A stretch of DNA of 64,000 nucleotides from Lampris incognitus (GCF_029633865.1 NC_079211.1:6267091-6331090), one strand, 5' to 3'; counted from the stretch's first letter, positions 1 through 11,810 are shown. The notes: generated from the sequence alone by a model not told the origin. Numbers and translations are program-made.

Positions 1-591
1 ACTTCAAATATTTAATTTTGTTCTTCTCGGATGGATAAAATCTAATTAAAGTTGAGGGTCTATAGTCAGCGATGATAATAACAATATAAACCTGACTGAG
101 TATTTAAAAAAACTACTTAACCTTACCTTCATTTATGAAGCAATCAAGTAAAGACTCTACTGAATCCTTCACAAGATGCACATAAAAACTACAACAGTAA
201 AATATAAATTCAAGGGCGTCCGGGTGGCGTGGTGGTCTATTCCGTTGCCTGGGGGGAGGGGGAACTGGGGGGAATAGCGTGATCCTCCCACGTGCTACGT
301 CCCCCTGGTGAAACTCCTCACTGTCAGGAGAAGAGAAGCAGCTGGTGACTCCACATGTATGGGAGGAGGCATGTGGTAGTCTGCAGCCCTCCCCGGATCA
401 GCAGAGGGGGGGGAGCAGCAGAGACCGGGACGGCTCAGACCAGCTTCCTGTCTTCTTTATGCTGCTCATCTCATTTCGGGGCAGAATTATTTTTCTCTCC
501 GGCGTGTCGAAGGCTCAGCTACATTTCGGCACGGGTTGAAATGAAGAGATCATCACCTGCTGAAGTAGCAGTCTGGAAGCTGGCGTCTTAG

Positions 592-627
<36 letters not shown>

Positions 628-865
628 ATATTCATTCAGTAGCCCACTTCATCCATTAGTGAACATATCGAAAACTGGTGGGCGTGTGCACGTACATGTT
701 TGTACCCATGTTGTTAGTAGATCGTTCTGTGTATGTGTATGTACTTGTGTGCATGTTAGCATGCTTTTTTTGTCTGCATGTGTGTGTGTGTGTGCGTGCG
801 CGTGCACATAAGTGCAGTAAATCTGTGCATACAAGAATGTATTCAGGCATTTATGCATGTAATGA

Positions 866-932
<67 letters not shown>

Positions 933-1081
933 TGTTTGTGCATATGTGCGCCTGTTTATGCATGTTTTTGCAAATCACAATGCCCTGTCATCATTCCCTC
1001 TGTGGTCTTACTCAACAAGGTGTTTCTGTTTGTTTGTTTGTTTGTTTGTTTGTTTGTTTGTGTGTGTGTGTGTGGGGCCAG
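1..1081. other. tapt1 intron sequence with SINE fragment and TG microsatellites
   Basis: No exon of the missing tapt1 N-terminus was recognised here. Positions 1-212 are AT-rich and featureless to me. A SINE fragment lies at 214-444. (TG)n tracts lie at about 593-626, 779-800 and 870-930, and a (TTTG)n/(TG)n tract at 1026-1073 runs up to the splice acceptor of the first visible exon. Confidence 0.6.
214..444 (+). mobile_element. tRNA-derived SINE family A, internally deleted copy
   Basis: Begins with the family head GGGCGTCCGGGTGGCGTGG and jumps at about 247 directly to the G-rich middle of the element, losing the B box. It continues to the family 3' body containing the ACTCCACATGTATGGGAGG block and then diverges near 444. 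Confidence 0.8.
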
Positions 1082-1244
1082 CGGGTCGAGGCTGCTGCAG
1101 CCGGCTCAGGTCTGTGACATGCTGAAGGGGCTGATCCTGGTGCTGTGTTTCTCCATGATGCACTACGTGGACTACTCCATGATGTACCACCTGATCAGAG
1201 GACAGTCTGTCATCAAACTCTACATCATCTACAACATGCTGGAG
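1082..1244 (+). CDS. tapt1: tapt1 coding exon A (first visible)
   Basis: Encodes a GSRLLQPAQVCDMLKG-type start, a hydrophobic segment LILVLCFSMMHYVDYS and the highly conserved MMYHLIRGQSVIKLYIIYNM followed by LE. The acceptor is the CCAG ending at 1081, directly behind a (TG)n tract that replaces an ordinary polypyrimidine stretch. The donor is GTACAC at 1245, which itself starts a (CA)n tract. It ends in phase 0. The first base completes a split codon from an exon outside the window. A slightly different acceptor is possible because the sequence just upstream is open and repetitive. Confidence 0.92.
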
Positions 1245-1292
<48 letters not shown>

Positions 1293-1300
1293 ACACACAA
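1245..1300. repeat. (AC)n microsatellite at a tapt1 splice donor
   Basis: The CA repeat begins inside the donor site of exon A and runs for about 50 bp. The donor GTACAC is in effect the first unit of the array. From 1300 to 1727 I see only unremarkable intron sequence. Confidence 0.9.
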
Positions 1301-1739
1301 CCGAGAGAACACCCAGTCTATGGAAGGAAAGACGGCAAAGGTGGGTTTCTGGGTGGCTGCGATTTTATTTTGGCACGCAGTCAAAAACATAATCCGACTG
1401 ATACTCGTGCACCAGCAGTGCCATGAATATCTTTCCCCTTTTGGATTGAGGAGGAGCAGTCAGCCGGCACTTCATCCACACCATCACTGTGGTGATTTCA
1501 TCACCCAGAGACCGCATTTACATTGGGTTTAATGCATGTGATCTGGATCCAGTTGCGTTATCTGGATCAGGAAAAACACATTACAGTTCAAGTTGTGAAT
1601 GCAAGCAGTACACATTGTGATCAGAACATGATGTGATCTGCCAGTCCACGTCCTGAGGTCCTGGAGCGCTGTGGTCAGACCACAGCCAGAAATGGCCTGT
1701 TGTACATGACTAGTAGCATGATCATTACTGCAGCAGGTG

Positions 1740-2140
1740 CCCCCCCCCCCTTTTCTCCCAAATTGTACTTGGCCGATTGCTCCACTCTTCCAAGCCATCC
1801 CTGGTCACTGCTCCACCCCCTCTGCCAATCCGGGGAGGGCTGCAGACTACCACATGCCTCCTCCCATACATGTGGAGTCACCCGCCGCTTCTTTTCACCT
1901 GACAGTGAGGAGTTTCACCAGGGGGACGTAGCACATGGAAGGATCACGCTATTCCCCCCAGTTCCCCCTCCCACCCCAACAAACGCCCCGACCGACCAAA
2001 GGGAGGCACTAGTGCGGCAACTAGGACACAGACCCAGATCCGGCTTCCCACCCGACCAAGCCAGAGGTAACACAGGGATTCGAACCGGCGATCCCCGTGT
2101 TGGTAGGCAATGAAATAGACTGCTACACTACCAGGATGCC
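1740..2140 (-). mobile_element. tRNA-derived SINE family A, near full length
   Basis: Minus-strand copy with B-box GGTTCGAATCC and the family body. It is flanked by a perfect 12-bp target-site duplication CTGCAGCAGGTG at 1728-1739 and 2141-2152, which shows LINE-type retrotransposition. From 2153 to 2607 I see nothing beyond ordinary intron sequence. Confidence 0.9.
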
Positions 2141-2607
2141 CTGCAGCAGGTGTTTTAAACATGTTTTGGCTCATTTTGGTTGCCATTTATTCAGACTTGA
2201 ATAACTTTGGCACAAACCACTCCTTGCAGCATCTGCAGTCACGACTGCAGCAAAGTGCCTCCCTGTTCCTGACGCCTCCGCATCATTAGAATGACCCCTT
2301 CACTGGAATATTTGATCTTGGTTGTTTGACTGCTGTTTTTTGATGAGAGAAGACAGACACTTCCCCTTCCCTCTACCTTGCATAGTTAGCTTGAAAAATG
2401 TGACTAGTTGTCAAGCTATAAAAAAAAATTTAGAAAAATACTCAGCCTGCAATTTTTCCTGTTCTCAGTGAGAGCGGTGTTTCAAACAGCTTCTGAAATG
2501 AGCTCTGTTTCTGCTGGGTGGATTCTCCAGCTTTCCAATCTGTCATTATACTGCCGAGTCAATCCTAAACTTTTAATGTAGATGAACCTTAGCCCACATG
2601 ATTAGAA

Positions 2608-3350
2608 ATTCAGAATCAGAAACACTTTTTCATTTCATTTCATGCACGTGTGCACATGAAATGAAGTGAAACATCGTTTCCCCCAGCCCACAGCAGTGCA
2701 ACACAGACAAAAACACAGATATCCAAACTAACACATATGTCTAAACTAAACAACAACAAAAAAATCACTGTCCTCGCTTCCGCATCCTGTCAGACCGCCC
2801 TTGGTGTTTAGTCTTTGGGCCTAGCTCCGGTCAGGGCCGTGGTCCTTGGGCACACAGGATGCAGCAGACCAGGCTCCCTCAGCTGATCCAACACCAGCTC
2901 TCCCAGCCAGACACCTCCCCGCATTCCACACAACGACACTAAAAACACAGTCAACGCTAGGCAAGGTCGCCGCCAGACTGCCCTCAGTGTTATCAGAACT
3001 GCCGGTCTGCATGGGCTAGCAGTTAGCTTAGCCTGCCCCGCTTCCACGTCCTGTCAGACTGCCCTCGGTATTTCCTCTTCGGGCCTAGCTCCGGTCAGGG
3101 CCGTGGTCCCTGGGCCCACAGGACGCGGCAGACCTAGCTCTCCCAGCCCATCCAGCGCCAGCTCTCCCAGCCATCAGACGAAGACAAAGTTAGAGGCAGA
3201 CGTGGACAAGGACACTGCATGGACGGTACTGGGTGAGGCCGCCGCAAACCTGAATTCGTGCCGCCATCTTCCCACACCGGTACTGGGTGAGACCGGTGCA
3301 AATGTGAATTCGCGCCGCCATCTTCCCACACCGGAAGCGAAAAGTAAAAT
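2608..3350. repeat. Dispersed repeat with internal duplication
   Basis: Starts with CAGAATCAGAAACACTTT and contains two diverged copies of a block with CCTAGCTCCGGTCAGGGCCG (at about 2819 and 3086), plus a duplicated AATTCGYGCCGCCATCTTCC block. A related copy in the opposite orientation lies at about 28140-28530 and ends in the complementary GTTTCTGATTCTGATT. The class is not known to me; it could be a composite SINE or a non-autonomous element. 3351-3806 holds nothing I recognise. Confidence 0.55.
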
Positions 3351-3809
3351 TAAAGTAAAATTGACACTGTAATCACAATATGCAACATAATTTTGGCAGT
3401 GTAATGTTTTTAATGCAGCATTGATTAATTTTCAGTAAACAGTATTTGATGAACCACAGTAAAGGTCAACTGGCAAAGAGTATGGTGTGAATGAAGTGCT
3501 GGCTGACTGCCTCTATAAAAACTATAGTTCTTTATGAATAGGTAGAGGACAACACAGTATATGAAAATGCAAATCCCCTGTCAACGCTGTCATCTTTCTT
3601 ATTGGGATTTTTGTTGTCAAAAAGAATAATCCCCAGCTGTAAAGAGATTTGGTGTAGTAGGCATGATAAAAGAGCTCCTGCAGCCCTGAAAATGGCTGCA
3701 CGAAAAAAAAAGGTCTTCACTCAAATGAAAGTCTTGATAGTTGTAAATAAACCTGAAATTGATATCTAACAAACCTGAATTAGATATCTAATAAACCTAA
3801 AAGGGAACA

Positions 3810-5121
3810 GAATCGGGGCATCACACTGCTCAGCCTCCCTGGGAAAGTCTACTCTAGGGTGCTGGAAAGGAGGCGCCGGCCGATTGTCGGATCCAGGAGG
3901 AACAATGCGGATTCCGTCCTGACCGTGGAACAACGGACCAACTCTTTACCCTTGCAGAAGTGCTGAGGGAGGCATGGGAGTTTGACCAGCCAGTCTACAT
4001 GTGTTTTGTGGACTTGGAGAAGCCTTACGACCGTGTACCCCGGGGCACTCTGTGGGGTACTGCAGCATGTATGCGGTATGGGGTACCGGGGCAGTTGCTA
4101 CAAACCATCCGGTCCTTGTATAACCAAAGTGAGAGCTGTGTCCGCATTCTTGGCACAAAGTCAAACACGTTTTCGGTGGGTGTCGGACTCTGCCAAGGTT
4201 GTCCCTTGTCTCCGATTCTGTTTGTGATATTCATGGACAGGATCTCAAGGCGCAGCCAAGGTGAGGAGTGTGTCCATTTTGGGAACCTCAGAATTGCATC
4301 TCGGCTCTTCGCAGATGATGTGGTTTTGTTGGCTTCATCAGAACGCGACCTCCAGCGCGCACTTGGGGCGGTTTGCAGCTGAGTGTGAAATGGCCGAGAT
4401 GAGAGTCAGCACCTCCAAGTCTGAAGCCATGGTTCTCTACCGGAAAATGGTGGCTTGCTCCCTCTGGGTTGGGGATGAGTTGTTGCCTCAAGTGAAGGAG
4501 TTCAAGTATCTCGAGGTCTTGTTCACGAGTGAGGGTAGGAAGGAGCAGGAGATTGACAGGCGGATTGGTGCAATGTCAGCAGTAATGCGGATGTTGTACC
4601 GGACCGTTGTGGTGAAGAGGGAGCTGAGCCGGAAGGCAAAGCTTTCAATTTACCAGTCAGTCTTCGTTCCAACCCTCAGATATGGTCATGAGCTTTGGGT
4701 AGTGATCAAAAGGGTGAGATTGTGGATGCCAGCAGCTGAAATGAGTTTCCTCTGTAGGGTGTCTGGGCTCAGCCTTAGAGATAGGGCGAGGAGCTCAGAC
4801 ATCCGGAGGGAGCTCGGAGTAGAGCCGCTGCTCCTTCATGTCGAAAGGAGCCAGTTGGGGTGGTTTGGGCATCTGATTAGGATGCCTCCTGGGCGCCTTC
4901 TTTTGGAGGTTTTCCAGGCATATCCAACTGGGAGGAGACCCCGGGGTAAACCCAAAACTTGCTTGAGGGACTACATGTCCAATCTAGCCTGGGAACATCT
5001 TGGGATCCTCCAGGAGGAGCTGGAGGGCGTTGCTGGGGAGAGAGACATCTAGAGTGCCCTACTTAGCTTGCTGCCACCACGACCCGACCCTGGAGAAGCG
5101 GCTGATGATGAGATGATGAGA
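3810..5121 (+). pseudogene. Rex3-like (RTE clade) LINE reverse transcriptase remnant
   Basis: The 3' part of a non-LTR retrotransposon ORF: FVDLEKxYDRVPRG-type motif, GLCQGCPLSPILFVIFMDRI, FADDVVLLAS with the catalytic Asp pair, then the C-terminal SFLCRVSGLSLRDRARSSDI and LGWFGHLIRMPPGRLL blocks. The frame changes near 4370, so it is broken. It ends in GATG-type repeats at 5104-5120; a 3' end of GATG repeats is a Rex3 feature as I recall. The 5' end is truncated, normal for LINEs. 5122-5409 shows nothing recognisable. Confidence 0.8.
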
Positions 5122-5511
5122 GGAGATAAACCTAAAAAAGATATCTGATCAATAAGCCCAAAGTAGATAACCAGTCAAACTGAAATGGATAAAGACAGCC
5201 ACTATGAAGATATTGTGATATGAAAGCACAAGAGTTTTCACAGTAGAATGTACATCCACAGAAAGTATTCACTCACCTTTATCAATAAATGTGAGAACAG
5301 ATTTTCAAATATGCCTGCCAAAGTCTGACTGAATATTTTAGGAGATGCTACCTTTTATGGGAACAACATGAAACTGCATGAAGCATGAATGGCAAGGAGG
5401 TGTGTGTGTAAACAGGCCCTGGTTAAGTGTGGTTATCCTAACTGGGCGTTTGTCGAAGCCAGGAAGACACCCAAACCAGCCGATCGAAGAGAGGAGAAGG
5501 ACAACAGCTGT

Positions 5512-5937
5512 ACCCCCCCTTTTTCTCCCCAATTGTATTCAGCCAATTACCCCACCCTTCTGAGCCATCCTGCTCCACCCCCTGTGCCGATCAGGGGAGG
5601 GCTGCAGACTACCACATGCCTCCTCCTATACATGTGGAGTCGCCAGCCGCTTCTTTTCTCCTGACAGTGAGGGGTTTCACTAGGGGGATGTAGCGCCTGA
5701 GAGGATCACGCTATTCCCCCCAGTCCCCCCCCCCCCGAACAGGTGCCCCGACCGACCAGAGGAGGCGCTAGTGCAGCGACCAGGACACATACCCACATCC
5801 GGCTTCCCACCTGCAGACATGGCCAATTGTGTCTGTAGGGACACCTGACCAAGCGAAAGATAACACGGGGATTCGAACCGGCAATCCCCATGTCGGTAGG
5901 CAACGGAATAGGCTGCCACGCCACCTGGATGCCCCCG
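5512..5937 (-). mobile_element. tRNA-derived SINE family A nested in Penelope-like element
   Basis: Full-length minus copy with perfect 13-bp target duplication GGACAACAGCTGT at 5499-5511 and 5938-5950. The host Penelope-like reading frame resumes across it. Confidence 0.93.
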
Positions 5938-6243
5938 GACAACAGCTGTCTTAAGCGTAAACGAGTGGTGATTCCATATGTGGCGGGAGTGTTGGAACAG
6001 TTGAGACGCGTATTTTCCAAACACCGCGTCTCAGTTGCTTTCAAACCCCAAAACACTCCACCAGAAATTGGTCCACCCAAAGGATCGGGTCCCCCGGCAC
6101 AAACAGAGCAATGTTGTGTACGCTGTTAGGTGCCGGGAGGATTGCTGTGACTTGTACATCGGGGAAAACAAACAGATGCTGCCCAACAGGATGGTACAAC
6201 ACAGAAGAGCTAACACGTCAGGCCAGGACTCAACAGTCTACAC

Positions 6244-6448
6244 CAGGGGTGGCTAACCATGTGCCATGGGGAGCCATGTGTATGCAGGTTTTCATTCCAG
6301 CCAGACTCCACACCTGGTGATTTCACCGATTAGCAACCCTTCAACCAAAGACGAAGAATGTATCAGTGAAATCACCTGGTGTGGAGTCGGGTTGGAATGA
6401 AAACCTGCATACACATGGCTCTCCATGGCACATGGTTAGCCACCGCTG
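6244..6448. mobile_element. hAT-type foldback MITE nested in Penelope-like element
   Basis: Two inverted arms of about 85 bp (starting CAGGGGTGGCTAACCATGTG and ending with its near-complement in GCCACCGCTG) separated by a short centre. Perfect 8-bp target duplication GTCTACAC at 6236-6243 and 6449-6456, as expected for hAT transposition. No coding capacity. The transcript could form a long hairpin. Confidence 0.92.
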
Positions 6449-6951
6449 GTCTACACCCATCTCCAGGCCAGTGGCCACTCTTTCAGGGATCAGGATGTGC
6501 ACATCCTTGATAGGGAGGAACGCTGGTTTGAACGGGAAGTCAAAGAGGCCACCTATGTGAAGAGGGAACGACCATCCCTGAACCGGGGGTGGGGGGGGGG
6601 GGGGTGGGGGTACATCTGTCGCCATCTTAGAATGCTGTGATTGCAACTATTCCCAAATCCTCTGTGAATAGTACACATGGCTATTGTAACTCTAGTTGAT
6701 AGTCACGCCCATATTTGCATATGAAACTGATGGTTGGTTTCGGTCATTATGCAACTGTATTGTTTATAACTGTATAGTTTATAAGGGTGGGATACCTGCA
6801 GTCAGTGGAGACTGAAGAGGTCACTTAGATGAGTGATGAAACGTTTCTCTCTCAATAAACCTTGTGTCCAGATGAACTGATTCAACTGTGTGTGTGTGTG
6901 TGTGTGTGTGTTAAACGACTTCCCCGTTGACCTTTGACCTTTCCTCCTAAG

Positions 6952-7087
6952 GTGGCAGACCGCCTGTTCTCCTCCTTTGGCCAAGACATCCTGGACGCTC
7001 TCTACTGGACGGCCACAGAACCCAAAGAGCGCAAGAGAGACAGTATAGGAGTCATCCCTCACTTCTTCATGGCTGTCTTCTATGTCT
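6952..7087 (+). CDS. tapt1: tapt1 coding exon B
   Basis: Encodes VADRLFSSFGQDILDALYWT, then ATEPKERKRDSIGVIPHF and the start of a membrane helix (FMAVFYV). The acceptor is TCCTCCTAAG ending at 6951. The donor after the first base of a codon is GTATCC at 7088. The split codon joins exon C in frame to give FYV-FLHAILIMVQ. The residues are close to vertebrate TAPT1 as I remember it. Confidence 0.96.
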
Positions 7088-7663
7088 GTATCCTTATTTT
7101 TCAACCCCGCCTGGTTGGTAAGGGTGTTCGAGCCCTCCGCAGGCATGATTCAGAGGATAAAGGATGTTTATGAGAGGTTTGCTGACACTACATGTTTGAC
7201 ATTCATGCGCTATTTGCAGCTTGGTGCTGCCCAGTATAACCACAGTCATCTTCTGTTGGTCCCTGCACAGCTCAGCTTCACACGAACGTTAACATTCTTA
7301 AATTTAGAAAGTCAAATCCAGTGAAAAAACATGTTTTGTTTTTGTTTTTTTTTGCCAATCTGGGTGGTTTGGGGGTTATATGTATGATTTATGTTAGTGC
7401 AACCACCGTTCTCTAGCTAAGACTACATGATGTGAGCCGCCATAAGCTGCTTATTTTCTGTCGTCTCTGCAGTTAGCTTGTGACTACAGAACCACATCAC
7501 AAGTTGGTATTTGCCTCCAGTGACAGGACTGTGCATCAAGATCCATTTCATGATGAACCTGTGTAGTATGGAAGACTGTTTATCATTTAGATGTTTCCCC
7601 ATCAACATGTCAATGAAAGGTCTTTGGTGAAATAATAGACCTGCCCAGAATTCTCCAGACCAA

Positions 7664-8099
7664 GGGCGTCTGGGTAGCATGGCAGTCTATTCCGTTGCCT
7701 ACCAACATGGGGATTACTGGTTCGAATCCCGGTGTTACCTGCAGCTTGGTCGGGTGTCCCTACAGACACAATTGGCCGTGTCTACAGGTGGGAAGCTGGA
7801 TGTGGTTATGTGTCCTGGTCGCTGCACTAGCGCCTCCTCTGGTCGGTTGGGGTGCCTGTTGGGGGGGGGGACTGGGGGGAATAGCGTGGTCCTCCCACAT
7901 ACTACACCCCCCCCCCCCCCGGTGAAACTCCTCACTGTCGGGTGAAAAGAAGCGGCTGGCGACTCCACATGTATCGAAGGAGACATGTGGTAAGTCTGCA
8001 GCCCTCCCCGGATTGGCAGAGGGGGTGGAGCAGCGACCGGAACGGCTCGGAAGAGTGGGGTAATTGGCCGGATACAATTTGGGGGGGGGGGATAAAAAG
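7664..8099 (+). mobile_element. tRNA-derived SINE family A, full length
   Basis: Complete head with A-box-like TAGCATGGCAG and a B-box (GGTTCGAATCC), body and G-run tail. Target duplication TCTCCAGA at 7652-7659 and 8100-8107. The 7088-7651 stretch before it shows nothing recognisable. Confidence 0.9.
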
Positions 8100-8383
8100 T
8101 CTCCAGAGTGAGGCTAGATGTTGTGAAATTGTAGGTGCACAGCTGTAAAAGAATTTCCTGTCCATCTGATTAATTATACAAGTGTGTCAGATTAACTGCT
8201 CATTCATGCTGTTTTCCAAGCAAGTATTGAAAGATTGAGTGCCCCTGGGGAGGATTTTCAAATTTGTGTGTTTTTGTTTTGATGCTCTTCCCCGGACCGA
8301 GCCACAGTGAGCCAGCAGGTTGTTCTAATTAGACTGAAGTTGTCTTTTAATGCGATGTTTTCCTGAGTGGCCGTACCGCCCAG

Positions 8384-8481
8384 TCCTCCATGCCATCCTC
8401 ATCATGGTCCAAGCCTCCACGCTCAACGTCGCATTCAACTCCCACAACAAATCCCTTCTCACCATTATGATGTCCAATAAT
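8384..8481 (+). CDS. tapt1: tapt1 coding exon C
   Basis: Encodes FLHAILIMVQASTLNVAFNS followed by HNKSLLTIMMSNN. The acceptor is CGCCCAG ending at 8383 and the donor GTACGAAC at 8482, immediately followed by a (CA)n-rich stretch up to about 8540. Two bases complete the split codon from exon B and the exon ends in phase 0. Confidence 0.96.
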
Positions 8482-8933
8482 GTACGAACACACACACACA
8501 CACGCACACACACACACACACATGCGAGCACACACACGCGAACAACATAAGGACACACGTGCAATAAACATACGAACACATTTGCACTCACAAACAAGTG
8601 AGCACTAATAAGCGTATACAGTGCACATACACACATAGATAGATATACAATACACACACAATACATGTGTGTGCCAGTAATTAGTACGAGCATGCATAAA
8701 ACACAAAGTAGTTGAGTGGTAAACAGCATATGCAAAACACACTCATACACACACCACTGTTTAGATAGATATGTATGCAAATGTAACCCAAAAATGCTTG
8801 GCACGTGCTGATGCAATGTACCTGATGCGGCTGCAACATGATTTGGCGACATGTGATTTTTTTTTCTCCATTTTTCTGCATGATAAATGCCGCTAACGTC
8901 TCTGATTTATTTCTACTGTCTTCTCGTCCACAG

Positions 8934-9003
8934 TTTGTGGAGATCAAAGGAAGTGTTTTTAAGAAGTTTGAGAAGAACAACCTGTTTCAAATGTCCAACA
9001 GTG
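8934..9003 (+). CDS. tapt1: tapt1 coding exon D
   Basis: Encodes FVEIKGSVFKKFEKNNLFQM then SNS and the first base of the next codon. The acceptor is CGTCCACAG ending at 8933 and the donor GTAAGAC at 9004. This cytosolic block is among the most conserved parts of the family. Confidence 0.97.
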
Positions 9004-9714
9004 GTAAGACAACTAAAGACGCAACACACATCACCTGCTGCTGCACAAAGCTCTGCCTTTGATCCGACTGCAGGGGAGCAACTTGTACTTAACTGGTGTG
9101 CAGTTTTGTTCATACAACCAAACTCATTTGTTCTTGGCCTACAACAGCTTCAGCAACACACATTCAGTGAAAGCAGGGTTTGTACCGGTGTCCTCTTGGT
9201 TGGTATTCTCCGGTGTTTGCTCAGTGGCCAAGTGATGGAAAATCTATCGCTTTAGAATAAGTAGCATAGGAGTGTGATACTCTAGCAGGGAGGATGTTGT
9301 CAAAATTTTGGCGTATCCAAAATGGGGTAGTGGAAAAAAAAAAACCCCAAAATAATGATCTTCAGGATTGTAGCTTCAAGTTACAAAGTGCTGTGAAATT
9401 AAAATAAAAACAAAAAACATCAGCATGTTATAAGCTACAAGGTGTTGTTTGTGCCAATGGCTTATTGAGGCTTATTTAGCATTACAGTGAAACCATTCTG
9501 GACGTCTAACAAACCAATTAACAACACTACTGTAGCATATAATTCTCTCATTATACGCCTGAGACTGAATGAATATGCTTGTTGCATTAGGTTCAAATTG
9601 ATATTTGAAGTAGCCAGACAACAAGGAATTAACTCCTGCACTGATCAGAAGGTTTATTTTGAGCCAGTTAAAGAGAGAGAAGTCAGTCTCCCCTTGCTTT
9701 CTGACTGACAAGAT

Positions 9715-11810
9715 TCAGTAATTTATTGCCATATCAACTTCAAAGTTGGTTTGGAATTTTGTTTTGGTGTGCGCAATGATAAAAACAGTAAACAAGTAAC
9801 CACACAGTACATACAAGGCGTGTCTACAAAAACATACTGTTAAAATTATAATTCAGTTAATGCAGCCATATGTCTCATGCCCTTCGTGACAAATTAAAGT
9901 GCATGTGCTTAAGGAGACTATACGTGTAAAATCAATGGAGTATATAGGATGTGGATTGCTGCAGGGTAAGTGCTATTGTGGAAGCATGACGTTCTGACCT
10001 TGATACTGCGGAGTCTTCTACCCGAAAGGAGATGATTGAATAGGGGGCTGGCCGGGTGTAAGGAGTCCTGTAAAATTTTAAAACCTTTCCGCTGAATGTG
10101 AATATGGTATAATTCAGAAATGGTGGGGAGTTCACAGCCAGTTATATTTTAAGCTTCCTCCCATTGCAGGGAGGAAGAGATTGTAGTCCGAAGGAATTTG
10201 AAATGATCCACTCTCACTACCACCTGGTTGTTAATGGCCAGCAGTAGTAGCTCTCCCTGATTTTTGAAGGAGTCAACCACAAGTTCTTTAGTTTTGTTGA
10301 TGTTCACTTCTAGACTGTTATTGCTACACCAGTTGACAAGAGAGGAGACCTCCTTTTTATAAGCTGTCTCATCATTACAGGAAATCAGTCCCACCAGTGT
10401 TCTGTCATCAGCAAACTTAGTAACTTTTACAGTGTCAGAGTGTGAAATACAGTCATTGGTGTATAATGAGTTGAGCAGAGGTGAGAGGACACACCCCTGA
10501 GGGACACCTGTGCTAATCGTCAATGAGTTTGAAGTTCTATTGTTGAATTTGACAACCTGTGTTCTGCCCATTAAGAAGTCCAAGACCCAGAGACATAGAG
10601 ACTGATGGAAACCTAGCTGCTGCAAGAGAGAGGAGAGACAGAGAGATACAGGACCGTGCACCGACTTATTGGCCCTGTATGCAAACTGATTGGGATCTAA
10701 CACAGCATTGGACAGATGTGTATTTACTATACGCTCAAACACTTTCATGACAACAGATGTTAAGACAACGGGCCAGTTGTGGGAGTGCAGGAATGAGGAG
10801 ACGGAGAGGTCGAGTCAATTCCGTTTACTCGCCACACAAAACAACACTGATACAGCGCAATCTCTCGTGGCAACCAGCTAACCGCTAGGCTGCTGCAAAC
10901 ATGGCTCCACCCCGGAAACTCTAAGCAGTGCCTACGTCAGCACTCTGAACGTCTGCCTTAAAGGAGCAGCAGCCCCTGGTGAATCTACCCTCAATTGCGT
11001 ATCACCACACAGTAGTCATTTAAACAGCTAACAATGGGCTTCTTGGGCACAGGAATTATTACTGCAGCTTTAAAGCATGCTGGTACTTTACACGGTTGGT
11101 AGACCAATTGAAAATACAATTCAGAACAGAAGTAAGTTCTACAGCACACCATTTTAAAGTGGCTGAGGACACAAGATTGAGGCCTGCAGTTTTGCTGCTG
11201 TTCTGATTGTACAGCAGACACCTGACCTCATGCTCTCCAGTCACAAAAGGTGGACTCAGGGGCTTCCACTGTTGGCAGACTCTGTTGGTGGGTTGAGGCT
11301 TTATCAAAACAACAGTGGAATTCATTATGTTCATCGGGGAGCATGGGGTCATCACTACGGGCTGAATGTTTGGCATTATAGTTGGGGATTTGCCGCAGTC
11401 TGTGCCACACACCTCTGCTGTCCTTGTCCAGCTTGCATTTGTAACTGGCCTTAGCCTTCCTCACTACCCGCTCAAATTCATATTTTATATGGATTTGTAG
11501 AGTTCTGTATCACCCCTCTTGAATGCTCTCCCTGCATAACGTTTAACGTCTCTGCTGAACTTGTTGTTACTAAACACAGTCACGGTCTTGGACTGAATGC
11601 AGTTTCTGAGAAATGGATGTCAGACATAACAGTATTGGTGTAATTGTCAGAGTCATGGCAGGACTCCTTAAAGACAGACCGGTCTGTAATATCTAAACAG
11701 TTACTAAGGCTTTCCATAGCCTGGGGAGACCATTGTTTCGCCGCGGTTTTGTGTGTTTCAATTTTTACTGACATGTAGTTGGATTCTGTTAGGCATAAAA
11801 ACAGCAATGA
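9715..11810 (-). pseudogene. CR1/L2/Rex1-type LINE remnant
   Basis: Minus-strand non-LTR reverse transcriptase: GVPQGCVLSPLLNSLYTNDC, KFADDRTLVGLIS (catalytic DD), then SLVNWCSNNSLEVNINKTKE and HFKFLRTTISSSLQWEE. Further 5' (higher coordinates) are pieces of the linker before the RT domain, for example at 11230-11460 and 11580-11807. The coding region is broken by stops, frame changes and an inserted LTR at 10778-11009. The 3' part (9715-10140) looks like the non-coding LINE end. 9004-9714 holds no feature I recognise. Confidence 0.75.
10778..11009. mobile_element. Solo LTR-like insertion in the LINE
   Basis: 232 bp beginning TGTGG and ending CCACA, flanked by the 4-bp duplication CAGT at 10774-10777 and 11010-11013. 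Removing it restores the LINE sequence seen in the related copy near 34345. TG...CA ends and a 4-bp duplication fit a solo LTR. It has no coding capacity. Confidence 0.75.

Larger units (their letters stand above)
5410..6885 (+). pseudogene. Penelope-like retroelement 3' part (GIY-YIG endonuclease), interrupted twice
   Basis: The segment before the nested SINE (CGYPNWAFVEARK) continues after it as KRKRVVIPYVAGVLEQLRRV, then NVVYAVRCREDCCDLYIGEN (the GIY-YIG-type core of Penelope-like elements), MVQHRRANTSGQDS, and after a nested hAT element HILDREERWFERGVKEATYV. The tail at 6800-6885 (GATGAGTGATGAAACGTTTC and following) is the 3' region. Frame changes are present. A minus-strand fragment of the same tail lies at 19140-19202. 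The family is probably Neptune/Poseidon-like; the exact one is unknown. Confidence 0.8.

Noticed and set aside
1..1081. Search for the missing tapt1 N-terminal exon(s)
   Set aside because: No frame resembling the conserved region before LLQPAQVCD was found; the open frames there are TG repeats and SINE sequence.
7700..7740. tRNA-like sequence with good A and B boxes as a true tRNA gene
   Set aside because: It is the head of a SINE family present twelve times with target duplications, and it has no foldable acceptor stem that I can see.
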